The notes below the pieces were generated by a model that saw nothing but the letters and a program-made list of their open reading frames with translations, was not told the DNA's origin and made no database searches. Positions 46,061 to 54,699 of a DNA stretch of 64,000 bases are shown here, one piece after another. Source of the stretch: Lichenicoccus sp964242335 (GTDB lineage: Bacteria; Pseudomonadota; Alphaproteobacteria; Acetobacterales; Acetobacteraceae). The position numbers and the translations under genes are program-made. The first letter of the stretch is position 1, and each line of letters opens with the position of its first letter. The stretch covers positions 1 to 64,000 of the forward strand of contig CAXTAY010000002.1 of NCBI GenBank assembly GCA_964242335.1, in the 5' to 3' direction.

Positions 46061-46486
46061 ATGTCGTTCCGCCTGTCTCCCCTGGCAGCACTCGCAGCAT
46101 CGCTCCTGAGTCTCGCCGCCTGTCAGACCCCCACGCCGGCGCAGCGTCGCCTGCTCGACTCCCTGGTCGGACGTCCTCCGGTCGAGGTGGTGCGCAATTT
46201 CGGCGTGCCGACCCGGACCTACAGCACCGACGGACACAGCTTCCTCGCCTATGTCGAGGACGAGAGCAGCTACTTCCCGGGGTCCGGCGGCCTCGGCTAT
46301 GGCGGCTTCGGCTATGGCGGTTACGGCGGGTTCGGTGGCTTCGGCGGTTTCGGCGGCTATGACGGGTTCGGCTATGGCGGCTTCGGCGGCTTCCCGCCGA
46401 GCTACTACAGCGCCAGCTGCCAGACCCTGTTCGAGGTCGTCGGCGACAAGGTCGCGTCCTGGTCGCGTCGCGGCAACGGTTGCTGA
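46061..46486 (+). CDS. Small glycine/tyrosine-rich lipoprotein
   Basis: The 141-residue product has a lipoprotein signal (SLLSLAACQ, Cys21), a conserved-looking segment RRLLDSLVGRPPVEVVRNFGVPTRTY, a middle region of about 40 residues made of GYGGFGG-type repeats, and a C-terminal part with two cysteines (SASCQTLFEV...GNGC). No known function. The RPPVEVVRNFGVPTRTY segment is reminiscent of SmpA/OmlA-like start regions but the match is weak. Glycine-rich repeats suggest a flexible surface or envelope segment. The upstream gap (45944-46060) shows no clear promoter. Confidence 0.7.
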   Translation: MSFRLSPLAALAASLLSLAACQTPTPAQRRLLDSLVGRPPVEVVRNFGVPTRTYSTDGHSFLAYVEDESSYFPGSGGLGYGGFGYGGYGGFGGFGGFGGYDGFGYGGFGGFPPSYYSASCQTLFEVVGDKVASWSRRGNGC

Positions 46487-46500
46487 TCGCCCCGCATCTC

Positions 46501-46590
46501 GTTACGCATGGATCGGTTACGCGGGGCTCGGTTACGCGGGGCTCGGTGATGCGGGGCTGGGTTACGCAGGGCTGGGCGATGAGGGGAAGC
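46501..46590 (+). repeat. 15-bp minisatellite, six units, before fasciclin gene
   Basis: Six 15-bp units (gttacgcggggctcg and variants) run from 46501 to 46590, ending two bases before the ATG of the fasciclin gene. The last unit (gcgatgaggggaagc) has drifted and supplies the ribosome binding site. The repeat fills nearly the whole gap after the Gly-rich lipoprotein gene and is open in the downstream frame. Confidence 0.9.
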
Positions 46591-46592
46591 GC

Positions 46593-47279
46593 ATGAGGCA
46601 TCGGCGGCGAATGGCGGGACGGCTCGCGCTGGCCCTGTCGATGATGGCGGTCCTGGCCGGGTGCGAGAGCGGCGCCAGGCAGGACCCGCTGCCGATACGC
46701 GGCAGCACCGACGACATCGTGTTCGCCAACGTGCCGCTGTCGCGTGACCGCACCGTCGATGAGAGCATCGTCGCGTCCCTGGAGCTCGCCGACTACGCCG
46801 TCGCCCTGGACCGCGCCGGGCTGCTCGATACGCTGCGCCGCAACGGCCCCTTCACCGTGTTCGCGGTGCCGAACGAGCCGCTCGAGGCGGCGCAGCGCGA
46901 CTCCGGCGGCGCGCTGCTGCTGCCGCGCAACCACGCCGACCTGCGTCGCCTGATGGCCTACACCATCGTGCCAGGCCGCTACACCGCGGCGACCCTGCGG
47001 CGCATGATCGCCGCCCGGCGCGGCCCGGTCGGGCTGACCACGCTCGGCGGCCACGACGTGCTGAGCGTGTCGGTCGAGCCCGGCACCGGGCAGCTGCTGC
47101 TCGCCGATGCGCTCGGCCGCAGCGACCGGGTCTGGCTCGCCGACGTGCCGCAATCCAACGGTGTGCTGTACGCGACGCAGTCGCTGCTGTCGCCGGACCG
47201 CACGCCGATCGCCGCGGCACCCTCCGCCGGCACCTACGTGCCGGGCGACTACAGCACCGGCGTCGGCGCCCGCCGCTGA
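46593..47279 (+). CDS. Fasciclin-domain lipoprotein
   Basis: The 228-residue product has a basic leader and lipobox (VLAGC, Cys24), a spacer, and one FAS1 domain: SIVASLELADYAVALDRAGLLDTL, FTVFAVPNEPLEAA, LMAYTIVPGRYT and a C-terminal NGVLYATQSLL strand. FAS1 proteins mediate adhesion or symbiotic surface contacts. ATG 46593 follows a strong SD (gaggggaag) made by the last unit of the upstream minisatellite. It converges with the repeat-protein gene, 13 bases away. Confidence 0.85.
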   Translation: MRHRRRMAGRLALALSMMAVLAGCESGARQDPLPIRGSTDDIVFANVPLSRDRTVDESIVASLELADYAVALDRAGLLDTLRRNGPFTVFAVPNEPLEAAQRDSGGALLLPRNHADLRRLMAYTIVPGRYTAATLRRMIAARRGPVGLTTLGGHDVLSVSVEPGTGQLLLADALGRSDRVWLADVPQSNGVLYATQSLLSPDRTPIAAAPSAGTYVPGDYSTGVGARR

Positions 47280-47292
47280 GCGGGGCGGCGCT

Positions 47293-50200
47293 TCAGCCGT
47301 AGAGCGCGCCGAGCTGGGTCTGCGTCATCTCGTAGAGCTGGCTCCGGGTGAAGGCCGCTATCTTGTTCATCCTCAGGTAGTCGAGCTGGGTCGTGCCCAC
47401 CGCGCCGATCTGCGCCTCCGACAGCGCGTCGACCGCCGCCGCACCCAGTGCGCCGAACGCCGCCGCATCCATCGAGGCGATGTCGTCCGTCGACAGGCCC
47501 GTCATCTGTGCCGACCCCAGCGCCGCGCTCTCGCCGTCGAGGGCCGCGAACTGCTCGGTGGTCAGCGCCGCGAGCTGCGACGGTGAGAGGCCGGAGACCT
47601 GCTGGGCGCCGAGGGCGCCGAGCTGGTCGGTCGAGAGCGCCGCGATCTGCGCCGACCCGAGCGCCAGCAGCTGGGTGGTGGTCAGCCCGACGATCTGGGC
47701 GGTGGCCAGGGAGGCAAGCTGTGCCGCGCCGAGGCCGAGCGTGCCGGTGTAGGAGATCGCCCCGATCTGGCCGGACGACAGCGCGGCCAGGGCGTCGTCG
47801 GACAGCGCGCCGACCTGGTCTGACCCGAGCGCCCCGATCTCGGCGTCGGTGAACGCCGCGAGCTGGGTGCCGAGGCCGACGATGGTCGCCATCGACAGGC
47901 CGGGGATGGCGGCGCCGGAGAAGCCGGCGAGCTGGCCGGTGGTGAGCGCGGCCACGGTGTCGGGAGCCAGTGCCGCGACCTGCGCCGAGCCGAGGCCGCC
48001 GAGCTGCGAGGCGAGCAGCAGGCCGACCCGTCCTGCGGCCGCCGTCACGTCGAGCCCGGCGATCCCGCCCGGGGAGATCGCCGTGAACTGTGCATCCGAC
48101 AGCGCGGCGAGCTGGTCGGTGGAGAACGAGGCCAACTGGTCGGCGCCGAGTGCCGCGACCGCACCGGTGCCGAGTGCGGCCAGCTGCAGCGTGCTCAGGC
48201 TGCCGATGGCGTCGTCGGACAGGCCGGCGACGGCGAGCGGCGCCAGGGCTCCGAGCTGCGCCACGCCGAGGGCGGCGACCATGCCGGTCGAGAACGCGGC
48301 GGCCTGCGCGGCGGTGAGTGCTCGCAGCTGCCCCGTGGTGAGAGCCACGAGCTGATCGCCGCCGAGACTGCCGAGCGCGCCGCTCGACAGGCCGGGGAAG
48401 CCGAGCGGCGACAGGGCCGCGAGCTGGGCGGTGCCCAGCTGGCCGACCGCCTCGGCCGGCAGAGAGGCGAGCTGCGACGAGGTCAGCGCGCCGAGCTGCG
48501 CCGGGCTCAACGCGTCCAGCTGTGCATCGCTGAGGGCGGCGATGTTGGCGCCGCCGAGCGACGCGATCTGGGCGCTGCCGAGGGCGGCGAGCTGGCTCGC
48601 GTCCCACGCACCGGTGCCGCCCGTCGACAGGCCGGCGACCCCGGCGGTCGACAGTGCCGCCAGCTGCGCGGTGCTCAGCGCCGCGACGGCGCCGCTCGGA
48701 AGCGCTGCGGTCTGTGCGGCGGTGAGCCCGTGCAGCTGCGCCGGGTCGAGCGAGACCGCCTGCGTGCTGGAGAGCGCTCGCAGCTGTGTCGCGCGCAACG
48801 CCGCCACCGCCTGCGTCGAGAGTGCGCCCACCTGGGCCGGCGCCAGCGCCGCGATCTCGTCGGTATTCAGTGCCGCGACCTGGACCGGGACCAGGGCTGC
48901 GACCTGGGCGGTCGAGAGCGCGAGCACCGCGTCCGTCGAGAGCCCGGCGATCGCCGGTGCCGAGAGTGCTGCGATCTGCCTGCTGTCGAGTGCCGCCAGA
49001 TCGGACGCGCCGAGTGCCGCAGCCTGCGCGGGGCCGAACATGGCGATCTGGCCCGCCGTCAGCAGCGCGATCCGGCCCGGCGCGAGCGCGCCGAGCTGCG
49101 CCGTGGTGAGTGCGGCGATGGCCGCACCCGACAGCGACGAGAGCTGCGCGCTGCCCAGCCCCTCGAGCACCGCGTCGGGCAGTGCGGCGACCTGACCGGG
49201 TCGGAGTGCGGCGACCTGGACCGGCGTGAGCGCCGCCACCTGGCCGCCGGAGAGTGCCGCGAGCGCGTCGGCGCCTAGCCCGGCGACGCCCGAGGCCGAC
49301 AGCGAGCCCACCTGGGCAGGAGCCAGGCCGGCGATCGCGGCGGTGGAGAATGCGCCGGTCTGCGCCGAGCCCAGCGCCCTGAGCTGAGCCGGGTTCATCG
49401 CCGCGACCTGATCGGATGCGAGCATGCCAAGCTGCGCCGGACGCAGTGCCGCGACCTGGGCCATCGTCAGGCTCGCGAGCTGCGCCGTGTCGAGTGCCGC
49501 GAGCCCGGCGGCGCCGAGGCCGACGACGCCGGCGGCGGAGAGGGCTGCCACCTGCCGCGTCGCCAGGGCGGAGACGCCGGCGGCGAGTGCCGCGACCTGC
49601 GCCGAGCTGAGGGCGCCGATCTGGCTCGGCGTGAACGCGGCGGCCTGCGCGGACCCGAGGGCGGCCACCTGATCGGTGGTGAGAGCGGCGATGTCGGCAC
49701 CCGGAAGTGCCGAGAGCTGCGCGGTGCTGAGCCGGCTCAGGCTCGCGGTCGGCAGCGACGCGATCTGCCTCGCCGTCAGGCCCGCGATCTGGGTGCGCGT
49801 GAGGCTGCCGATCTGCGTCGTCGACAGCGCGCCGAGATCGGCCGGCGTGAGGCCGCCGATCCCGCCAGGCGAGAGGCTGCTGAGCTGCGAGGTGCTCAGC
49901 ACCGAGATCGCGGTGGTGGAGAAGCTGGCCGTCTGGGAGGCGGTCATGGCGGCGAGCTGTGCCGCGGTCAGTGCCGCGACCTGCGCCGTCGCCAGCAGCG
50001 CGACCTGCGCCGGGCTGAAGGCTGCGACCTGCGTTGGGGTGAGGGCCGCGAGACGGTCGGTCGCGAGTGCCGCGATCGCGGCACTGCCGAGCCCTCCGAG
50101 GCCGGCGGCGGACAGCGCCTGCAGCTGCCGCGTGCCGAGGGTCTCGACCGGCAGTACGGCGACCTGTGCTGCGCCGAGCGCCGCGATCTGGCCCGGCGTC

Positions 50201-52104
50201 AGTGCCGCGACCTGCGCCGTGGCCAGGCCGGCGAGCTGGGTCGTCGTCAGCGCCGCGACGTCGGCGGCCGACAGCATGGCGAGGCTGGACCCGTCGAGGC
50301 CGTTCAGCGTCGCGACCGGCAGGGCCGCGACCTGGACCGCCCTGAGGGAGGCTACCTGGTCGCGCGTGAGGCCGCCGATCTGGTCGGCGGTGAGCAGCCG
50401 GGCGCCGCCGACGCCGAGACCGGCGATGCCGGCGGACGACAGCCCGCCCAGCTGTGCGGCGCTGAGGGCGGCGATCGCGATGCCGGACAGCACCGCCACC
50501 TGGGCCGAGCCCAGCGCGTGGAGCTGGCCGGAGCCGAGTGCGGCGAGCTGTGCGGTAGCCAGCAGCGCGAGCTGCGCCGGCCTGAAGGCCGCCACCTGGG
50601 CCGTGGTCAGTGCCGCGAGCTGGGCGCTGCCGAGGGCCGCGATCGCAGGGCCGGTGAGGCCCGTGATCGCGGCGGGGGAAAGTGCCGCCACCTGCCTGCC
50701 GCCCAGCGAGGCGAGGGTCGCGACGGGCAGTGCGGCGAGCTGAGCCGATCCGAGCGCGCCCAGCTGCGACGAGGTCAGCGCGCCGGCCTGCATCGGGGTG
50801 AGGCTGCCCAGCTGGAGGTTCGTGATTGCCGCGATGCCGGCGCGGGGCAGGGCGGAGAGCTGTGCCGGGTCGAGCGCGCGCAGCGACGCGGTCGAGAGCG
50901 AGGCGACCTGCGAGGCGCCGAGGGCGGCGATCTGGCCGCCGGAGAGGCCGGCGAGCTGGTCGGTGGAGAGCACGCCGAGTGCCGCGGTGCCGAGATGCGC
51001 GACCACCGCGGGCTGGAGCGCCCCCAGCTGCGACGGTGTCAGCGATGCCAGGTCGGCGGTGGAGAACGCCGCCGCCTGCACCGTCCCGAGCACGCGCAGC
51101 TGGCTCGCCGTGAAGGCGTCGAGCTGCGCCGTGCCGAGACTGCGCAGCTGGTCCGGGGTGAGCGCTGCGGTCGCCGCCGTCGAGAATGCCGCGAGCTGCG
51201 CACCGGACAGTGCGGCGATGCCGGTCGTGCCGAGGGCTGCGACCTGCGTGCCGGCGAAGGCGGCGAGCTGCTGCGTGGACAGCGTGGCGATCGCCGCCGG
51301 AGCGAGGCCGGCCAGCACGGTGCCGGAGATCGACCTGATCTGGCTCGGCGTCAGGGTGCCCGAGCCGGCATCGAGGAACGCCATGACCTGGGCCGTGCCG
51401 AAGGAGGAAATCTGGCTGCCGGTGAGCGCGCCGATCTGCGGCGCGCTCAGCGCCGCCAGCTGCATGGTGGTCAGGCCGGCGGCGCCGGCGCGCGAGAGCG
51501 CGGAGACCTGCGCGGCACCCAGCGCGCCGAGGGTCGCGTCGGGGAGTGCCGCGACCTGACCTGGCTGCAGCGAGGCGATCTGCGGGCCGGACAGCGCGGC
51601 CGCCTGGGCGGTGGAAAGTGCCGCCAGCGTCGCCGTCGGCAGCGCCGCGATCGTGTTCGGCGAGAATGCGGCGACCTGGGTCGCGGTGAGGGCGGCGATG
51701 GCTGAGTCCGGGAGCGCTGCCACCTGCGCCGCACGCAGCGCGCCGAGCTGGACCGGCATCAGCGCCGCGGCCTGTCCGGGAGACAGCGCCGCCACCTGGG
51801 CGGTGCCGAGCGCCGCGATCTGCAGCCGCGTGAGCGCTGCGACCTGGTTCGTCGCCAGTGCGGCGATCGCGGCGGCGCCGAGCCCGACGAGGCCGGCGGG
51901 CGACAGCGCCGCCACCTGCATGACGCTCAACGACGCGATGTCGCTCGCGCCGATCGCCGCTACCTGCGCACTGCCGAGTGCCGCGAGCTGCCTCGTGGTC
52001 AGGGACGCGACGCCGGCGGCACCGGGGGGCGTGCCGCCGGCCGGCGCCGAGCCGCCGCCTGCCGAGGGGCCACCGACCTGCATGCCTATCCCGCTTCGAG
52101 CCAT
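47293..52104 (-). CDS. Giant octapeptide-repeat protein, function unknown
   Basis: A 1603-residue protein. The first 34 residues are Gly/Ser/Pro-rich without a signal peptide. From residue 35 almost to the end it is an array of about 195 eight-residue units with consensus L-[STG]-x-x-Q-[VLI]-A-[AS] (for example LGTAQVAA, LSPGQVAA). Some units have D, A or G in place of Q. I see no cysteine, and aromatic, charged and Met residues are rare except in the last five units (LRMNKIAA, FTRSQLYE, MTQTQLGA), which may form a C-terminal cap. The S/T-x-x-Q pattern looks like a helix capping box, so a helical or mixed solenoid is plausible. Similar octad repeats occur in large proteins of other alphaproteobacteria. 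No secretion or partner genes are adjacent. Confidence 0.85.
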   Translation of the reverse strand: MARSGIGMQVGGPSAGGGSAPAGGTPPGAAGVASLTTRQLAALGSAQVAAIGASDIASLSVMQVAALSPAGLVGLGAAAIAALATNQVAALTRLQIAALGTAQVAALSPGQAAALMPVQLGALRAAQVAALPDSAIAALTATQVAAFSPNTIAALPTATLAALSTAQAAALSGPQIASLQPGQVAALPDATLGALGAAQVSALSRAGAAGLTTMQLAALSAPQIGALTGSQISSFGTAQVMAFLDAGSGTLTPSQIRSISGTVLAGLAPAAIATLSTQQLAAFAGTQVAALGTTGIAALSGAQLAAFSTAATAALTPDQLRSLGTAQLDAFTASQLRVLGTVQAAAFSTADLASLTPSQLGALQPAVVAHLGTAALGVLSTDQLAGLSGGQIAALGASQVASLSTASLRALDPAQLSALPRAGIAAITNLQLGSLTPMQAGALTSSQLGALGSAQLAALPVATLASLGGRQVAALSPAAITGLTGPAIAALGSAQLAALTTAQVAAFRPAQLALLATAQLAALGSGQLHALGSAQVAVLSGIAIAALSAAQLGGLSSAGIAGLGVGGARLLTADQIGGLTRDQVASLRAVQVAALPVATLNGLDGSSLAMLSAADVAALTTTQLAGLATAQVAALTPGQIAALGAAQVAVLPVETLGTRQLQALSAAGLGGLGSAAIAALATDRLAALTPTQVAAFSPAQVALLATAQVAALTAAQLAAMTASQTASFSTTAISVLSTSQLSSLSPGGIGGLTPADLGALSTTQIGSLTRTQIAGLTARQIASLPTASLSRLSTAQLSALPGADIAALTTDQVAALGSAQAAAFTPSQIGALSSAQVAALAAGVSALATRQVAALSAAGVVGLGAAGLAALDTAQLASLTMAQVAALRPAQLGMLASDQVAAMNPAQLRALGSAQTGAFSTAAIAGLAPAQVGSLSASGVAGLGADALAALSGGQVAALTPVQVAALRPGQVAALPDAVLEGLGSAQLSSLSGAAIAALTTAQLGALAPGRIALLTAGQIAMFGPAQAAALGASDLAALDSRQIAALSAPAIAGLSTDAVLALSTAQVAALVPVQVAALNTDEIAALAPAQVGALSTQAVAALRATQLRALSSTQAVSLDPAQLHGLTAAQTAALPSGAVAALSTAQLAALSTAGVAGLSTGGTGAWDASQLAALGSAQIASLGGANIAALSDAQLDALSPAQLGALTSSQLASLPAEAVGQLGTAQLAALSPLGFPGLSSGALGSLGGDQLVALTTGQLRALTAAQAAAFSTGMVAALGVAQLGALAPLAVAGLSDDAIGSLSTLQLAALGTGAVAALGADQLASFSTDQLAALSDAQFTAISPGGIAGLDVTAAAGRVGLLLASQLGGLGSAQVAALAPDTVAALTTGQLAGFSGAAIPGLSMATIVGLGTQLAAFTDAEIGALGSDQVGALSDDALAALSSGQIGAISYTGTLGLGAAQLASLATAQIVGLTTTQLLALGSAQIAALSTDQLGALGAQQVSGLSPSQLAALTTEQFAALDGESAALGSAQMTGLSTDDIASMDAAAFGALGAAAVDALSEAQIGAVGTTQLDYLRMNKIAAFTRSQLYEMTQTQLGALYG
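47302..52002 (-). repeat. 24-bp (octapeptide) tandem repeat array, about 195 units
   Basis: The DNA of the giant gene is a degenerate 24-bp period array on the minus strand, in which almost every unit encodes L-x-x-x-Q-[VLI]-A-[AS]. Exact neighbouring copies are rare, so divergence is old, but the eight-codon phase is kept. A few units have indels of whole codons, for example near 49570 (seven residues) and 50140 (a shortened unit). Because 24 is a multiple of three, several false frames remain open through the array on both strands. Confidence 0.9.
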
Positions 52105-52186
52105 CGACGACCGGACGGCGGTCGTCGGCGAGCAGCCTGCGCCGGCGCGGTGAAGAAAGCCTTAACGATGCGCGGCCGTCGCCGCT

Positions 52187-52864
52187 TCAGCCCGCCTCGG
52201 AGGCCTCGGCGATCGCCCGGTTCAGCGCGGTCACGCCCGCGGCGGGTCCATCGGGATGGTTCCAGACCGCGCCGACCACGGCGAGGAAGTCCGCACCGGC
52301 CTGCACCAGCGGCGCGCAGTTGCCGGCGTCGATGCCGCCGATCGCCACCACCGGCAGCTGCATCAGCTCCGACCACCAGGCAAGCAGCTCAGGATCGGCA
52401 CGGATCGTCGTCGCCTTGGTGCCGCTGGCGAAGAAGGCGCCGAACGCCACGTAGTCCGCACCGGCCTCGCCGGCACGCATCGCGGCATCGCGGCTGTCGT
52501 AGCAGGAGACGCCGAGCTGCAGCTCGCCGAGCAGCTCGCGCGCCTTGCCCGCCGGCATGTCGTCGGCGCCGACATGGGCGCCGTCGCATCCCTGCGCGAG
52601 GGCCAGGTCCGGACGATCATTGAGCAGGAAGGCGACGTCGCGGGACTGCGCGACCGGGCGCAGCACGTCGATCGCGCGCCGGACCGCGTCGTCGGAGGCG
52701 TCCTTGAGCCGCAGCTGCACCGCGCCGACGTCGCCGGCGTCGAGCGCCGCGGCGAGGCGGTCGCGGAAGGCGACCGGCTCGAGCGCCGGCGGCGTGACCA
52801 GGTAGAGGCGGCAGCGGTGCTGGGAGATCGGATCAGGCCTCCTGCCTGAAGATGGCGACGACAC
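52187..52864 (-). CDS. thiE: Thiamine phosphate synthase
   Basis: ThiE couples HMP-diphosphate and thiazole phosphate to thiamine phosphate. The 225-residue TIM-barrel product has CRLYLVTPP, GAVQLRLKDASDD, FLLNDRPDLALAQGCDGAHVGADD, YVAFGAFFASGTK and VVAIGGIDAGN motifs. No ATG is available; GTG at 52864, inside the end of the aldolase gene (32-base overlap), gives a short N-terminal extension and is the most likely start. The product complements ThiD at 16390. Located downstream of the aldolase, with which it is probably co-translated. Confidence 0.88.
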   Translation of the reverse strand: MSSPSSGRRPDPISQHRCRLYLVTPPALEPVAFRDRLAAALDAGDVGAVQLRLKDASDDAVRRAIDVLRPVAQSRDVAFLLNDRPDLALAQGCDGAHVGADDMPAGKARELLGELQLGVSCYDSRDAAMRAGEAGADYVAFGAFFASGTKATTIRADPELLAWWSELMQLPVVAIGGIDAGNCAPLVQAGADFLAVVGAVWNHPDGPAAGVTALNRAIAEASEAG

Positions 52865-53753
52865 CAGACAGCAGCGACAGCGCGTCCTCGCGCGAGCGCG
52901 AGAAGCTGTTGCGGCCGATGCTCGCGCCGGTGGCGCCGCCCCGGTGGATGCCGCGCGCGGTCTCGAGCAGCTGCTCCGCGCCGGCATCCGCGCCGCCCGA
53001 GAACAACACGATGCGACGGCCGTCGAAGCAGGACTGCACCACGTGCGCGACGCGCCCGGCCAGGGTCGAGACGTCGATCTCACGCGCCTCGTACACCTTC
53101 CTCGCCGCCGGCAGCGAGAGCTGCTCGGTCGGCGGCTTGACCTTGATGATGTGGGCGCCGAGCAGGGCCGCGATGTGGGCGGCGTAGGCGCAGATGTCGA
53201 TCGCGGTCTCGGCCGCCTTGTCGAGCTCCGGGCCGCGCGGATAGGACCAGATCACCACCACCAGGCCGGCCGCCTTGGCCTCCGCGGCGAGTGCCCGGAT
53301 CTCCTCCATCTGCGCGAAGCCGTGCTCGCTGCCGGGATGGATGGTGAAGCCGATCCCCGAGCAGCCGAGGCGCAGCGCGTCGGCGATCGAGCCGGTCACC
53401 GCCTGGTCCTTGGTGGTGGCGAGGCTGTTCGAGCTGTTCAGCTTCAGGATGGTCGGGATCTGGCCGGCGAAGCTCGCCGCACCGGCCTCGATCATGCCGA
53501 GCGGGGCCGCGTAGGCGGACAGCCCGGCCTCGATCGCCAGCGAGAAATGGTAGTGCGGGTCGTAGGCGGCCGGGTTGGCCGCGAACGAGCGCGCCGGTCC
53601 GTGCTCGAAGCCCTGATCCACCGGCAGGATCACCAGCTTGCCGGTGCCCGCGAGCCTGCCCTGGTCGAACATGCGGAACAGGTTCGCCTTGCAGCCGGGA
53701 TTGTCGCTCTCGTAGCCGTCGATGATCTTCCTGACCTGCGGGGTGATCGACAT
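52833..53753 (-). CDS. fbaB: Class I fructose-bisphosphate aldolase (FbaB/DhnA type)
   Basis: The 306-residue product is a DhnA-type class I aldolase that cleaves fructose 1,6-bisphosphate through a lysine Schiff base. It shows LVILPVDQGFEHGPARSF, LKLNSSNSLA, IGFTIHPGSE, VVIWSYPRG and IIKVKPPT with the expected Schiff-base Lys, and IVLFSGGAD near the phosphate site. MSITPQVRKIIDGYES at 53753 is the conserved start. It needs no divalent metal, unlike class II enzymes. Upstream lies a hypothetical gene after a 58-base gap. Confidence 0.92.
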   Translation of the reverse strand: MSITPQVRKIIDGYESDNPGCKANLFRMFDQGRLAGTGKLVILPVDQGFEHGPARSFAANPAAYDPHYHFSLAIEAGLSAYAAPLGMIEAGAASFAGQIPTILKLNSSNSLATTKDQAVTGSIADALRLGCSGIGFTIHPGSEHGFAQMEEIRALAAEAKAAGLVVVIWSYPRGPELDKAAETAIDICAYAAHIAALLGAHIIKVKPPTEQLSLPAARKVYEAREIDVSTLAGRVAHVVQSCFDGRRIVLFSGGADAGAEQLLETARGIHRGGATGASIGRNSFSRSREDALSLLSGVVAIFRQEA

Positions 53754-53811
53754 GCCGTGAGATCCTGCCCGGGACGCGGGTCCCAGCATCTAGACGAGGG
53801 TCCGCCGGTTG

Positions 53812-54270
53812 TCACCGGGCGCGCAGGTCGCCGAGCCAGGCCGCGAGCCGCCGCTCGGCGCCGCGCTCGGCGAGGTCGAGCGCTTCCGGCCGCTGCGCCA
53901 CGAGCGTCGCCCCCAGTGCCGCGGCACGCGCCAGCACGGCACGATGCTGCGGGCACTCCGGCGACAGGATCAGCCGTCGCAGCCCGATCCGCAGCGCCTC
54001 CATCGCCCGGCCTGCGGCCGGGCCGCAATCCAGCATCTCGATCGCGCCCGCGGCGTGCATCGTCGGCCGCAGCGACGCCGTCAGCGCCGCCCACCAGGGG
54101 GGGCCGAGGAAGCCCGCGGCGGCGGGCGCGGAGAGCAGCAGCAGGCGGCCGCTGCCCGCTCCGGCCGCCCGCTGCCGCAGCTGCGCCGCCGCCTGCAGGG
54201 CTGCGAGGGCGTGCGCGTGGCCGTGGATCACGACGGCATGCGGCGGAGGCTCCGGCTCGTCCTGCTTCAT
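53812..54270 (-). CDS. Hypothetical protein, Ala-rich, 152 residues
   Basis: Not recognised. The product has an N-terminal HAVVIHGHAHALAALQAA segment, a hydrophobic LLLLSAPAAAGFLGPPWW segment, RPTMHAAGAIEMLDCGPAAGRAMEALRIGLRRLILSP-like stretch and a basic C-terminus. Alternating strands and helices suggest an alpha/beta soluble domain rather than a membrane protein. Third-position GC is high in this frame. It lies upstream of the aldolase in the same orientation and diverges from the small gene at 54310. Confidence 0.6.
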   Translation of the reverse strand: MKQDEPEPPPHAVVIHGHAHALAALQAAAQLRQRAAGAGSGRLLLLSAPAAAGFLGPPWWAALTASLRPTMHAAGAIEMLDCGPAAGRAMEALRIGLRRLILSPECPQHRAVLARAAALGATLVAQRPEALDLAERGAERRLAAWLGDLRAR

Positions 54271-54309
54271 GCTTGACGTTCAAATCCCTGCGCGCGATCT
54301 GTGCAACCG

Positions 54310-54591
54310 ATGTCTTCTTCGCGAAGGATGGCGGGAGTGTCTGAGTACCCGGGCGCGCAGGAACAGGACCCGGCCGAGCGGCTGGCGGCCGCGCTGCGCC
54401 GCATCGCCGTCGCGCTGGAGCGCCGCGAGGCCGCGACCGAGCTCGAGGCGGTCACGCGTCGAGCCCCCACCACCGCCGGCGCCGAGCTGCCGGTGATCGC
54501 GGCCAGCCTGGACGCGCTGATCGTGCGGCTGCGCACGATGCTCGAAGACATGCCCGCGGAACCGCCGCGGGCGGCGGATGGCAGCGCTTAG
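54310..54591 (+). CDS. Small helical protein upstream of zapA
   Basis: A 93-residue product of unknown function, predicted to be helical (ERLAAALRRIAVALERREAATELEA, AASLDALIVRLRTMLEDMPA). Small coiled proteins of this kind are often found just before zapA in alphaproteobacteria. ATG 54310 is chosen; ATG 54328 or GTG 54301 are possible. It diverges from the hypothetical gene at 53812. Confidence 0.55.
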   Translation: MSSSRRMAGVSEYPGAQEQDPAERLAAALRRIAVALERREAATELEAVTRRAPTTAGAELPVIAASLDALIVRLRTMLEDMPAEPPRAADGSA

Positions 54592-54699
54592 AGCACCCGC
54601 CGCGCCGGGGCCGCGCGGTGACGCCGATCGTCGGATGCAGCCGACCTGCAGATGCAACAGCAGGGTGTGGTCGTGGCGATCATGCCCCGGGAGCGCACG

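Noticed and set aside
46285..46400. Gly-rich repeat in the lipoprotein as a separate repeat element or silk-like protein
   Set aside because: The repeat is short and codon-level. It is already explained as a low-complexity segment of the lipoprotein gene.
49676..51705. Long + strand frames (355 and 395 codons) opposite the octad-repeat gene
   Set aside because: The 24-bp period keeps several frames open. Only the minus frame has the clean octad pattern with a start and a distinct C-terminal cap.
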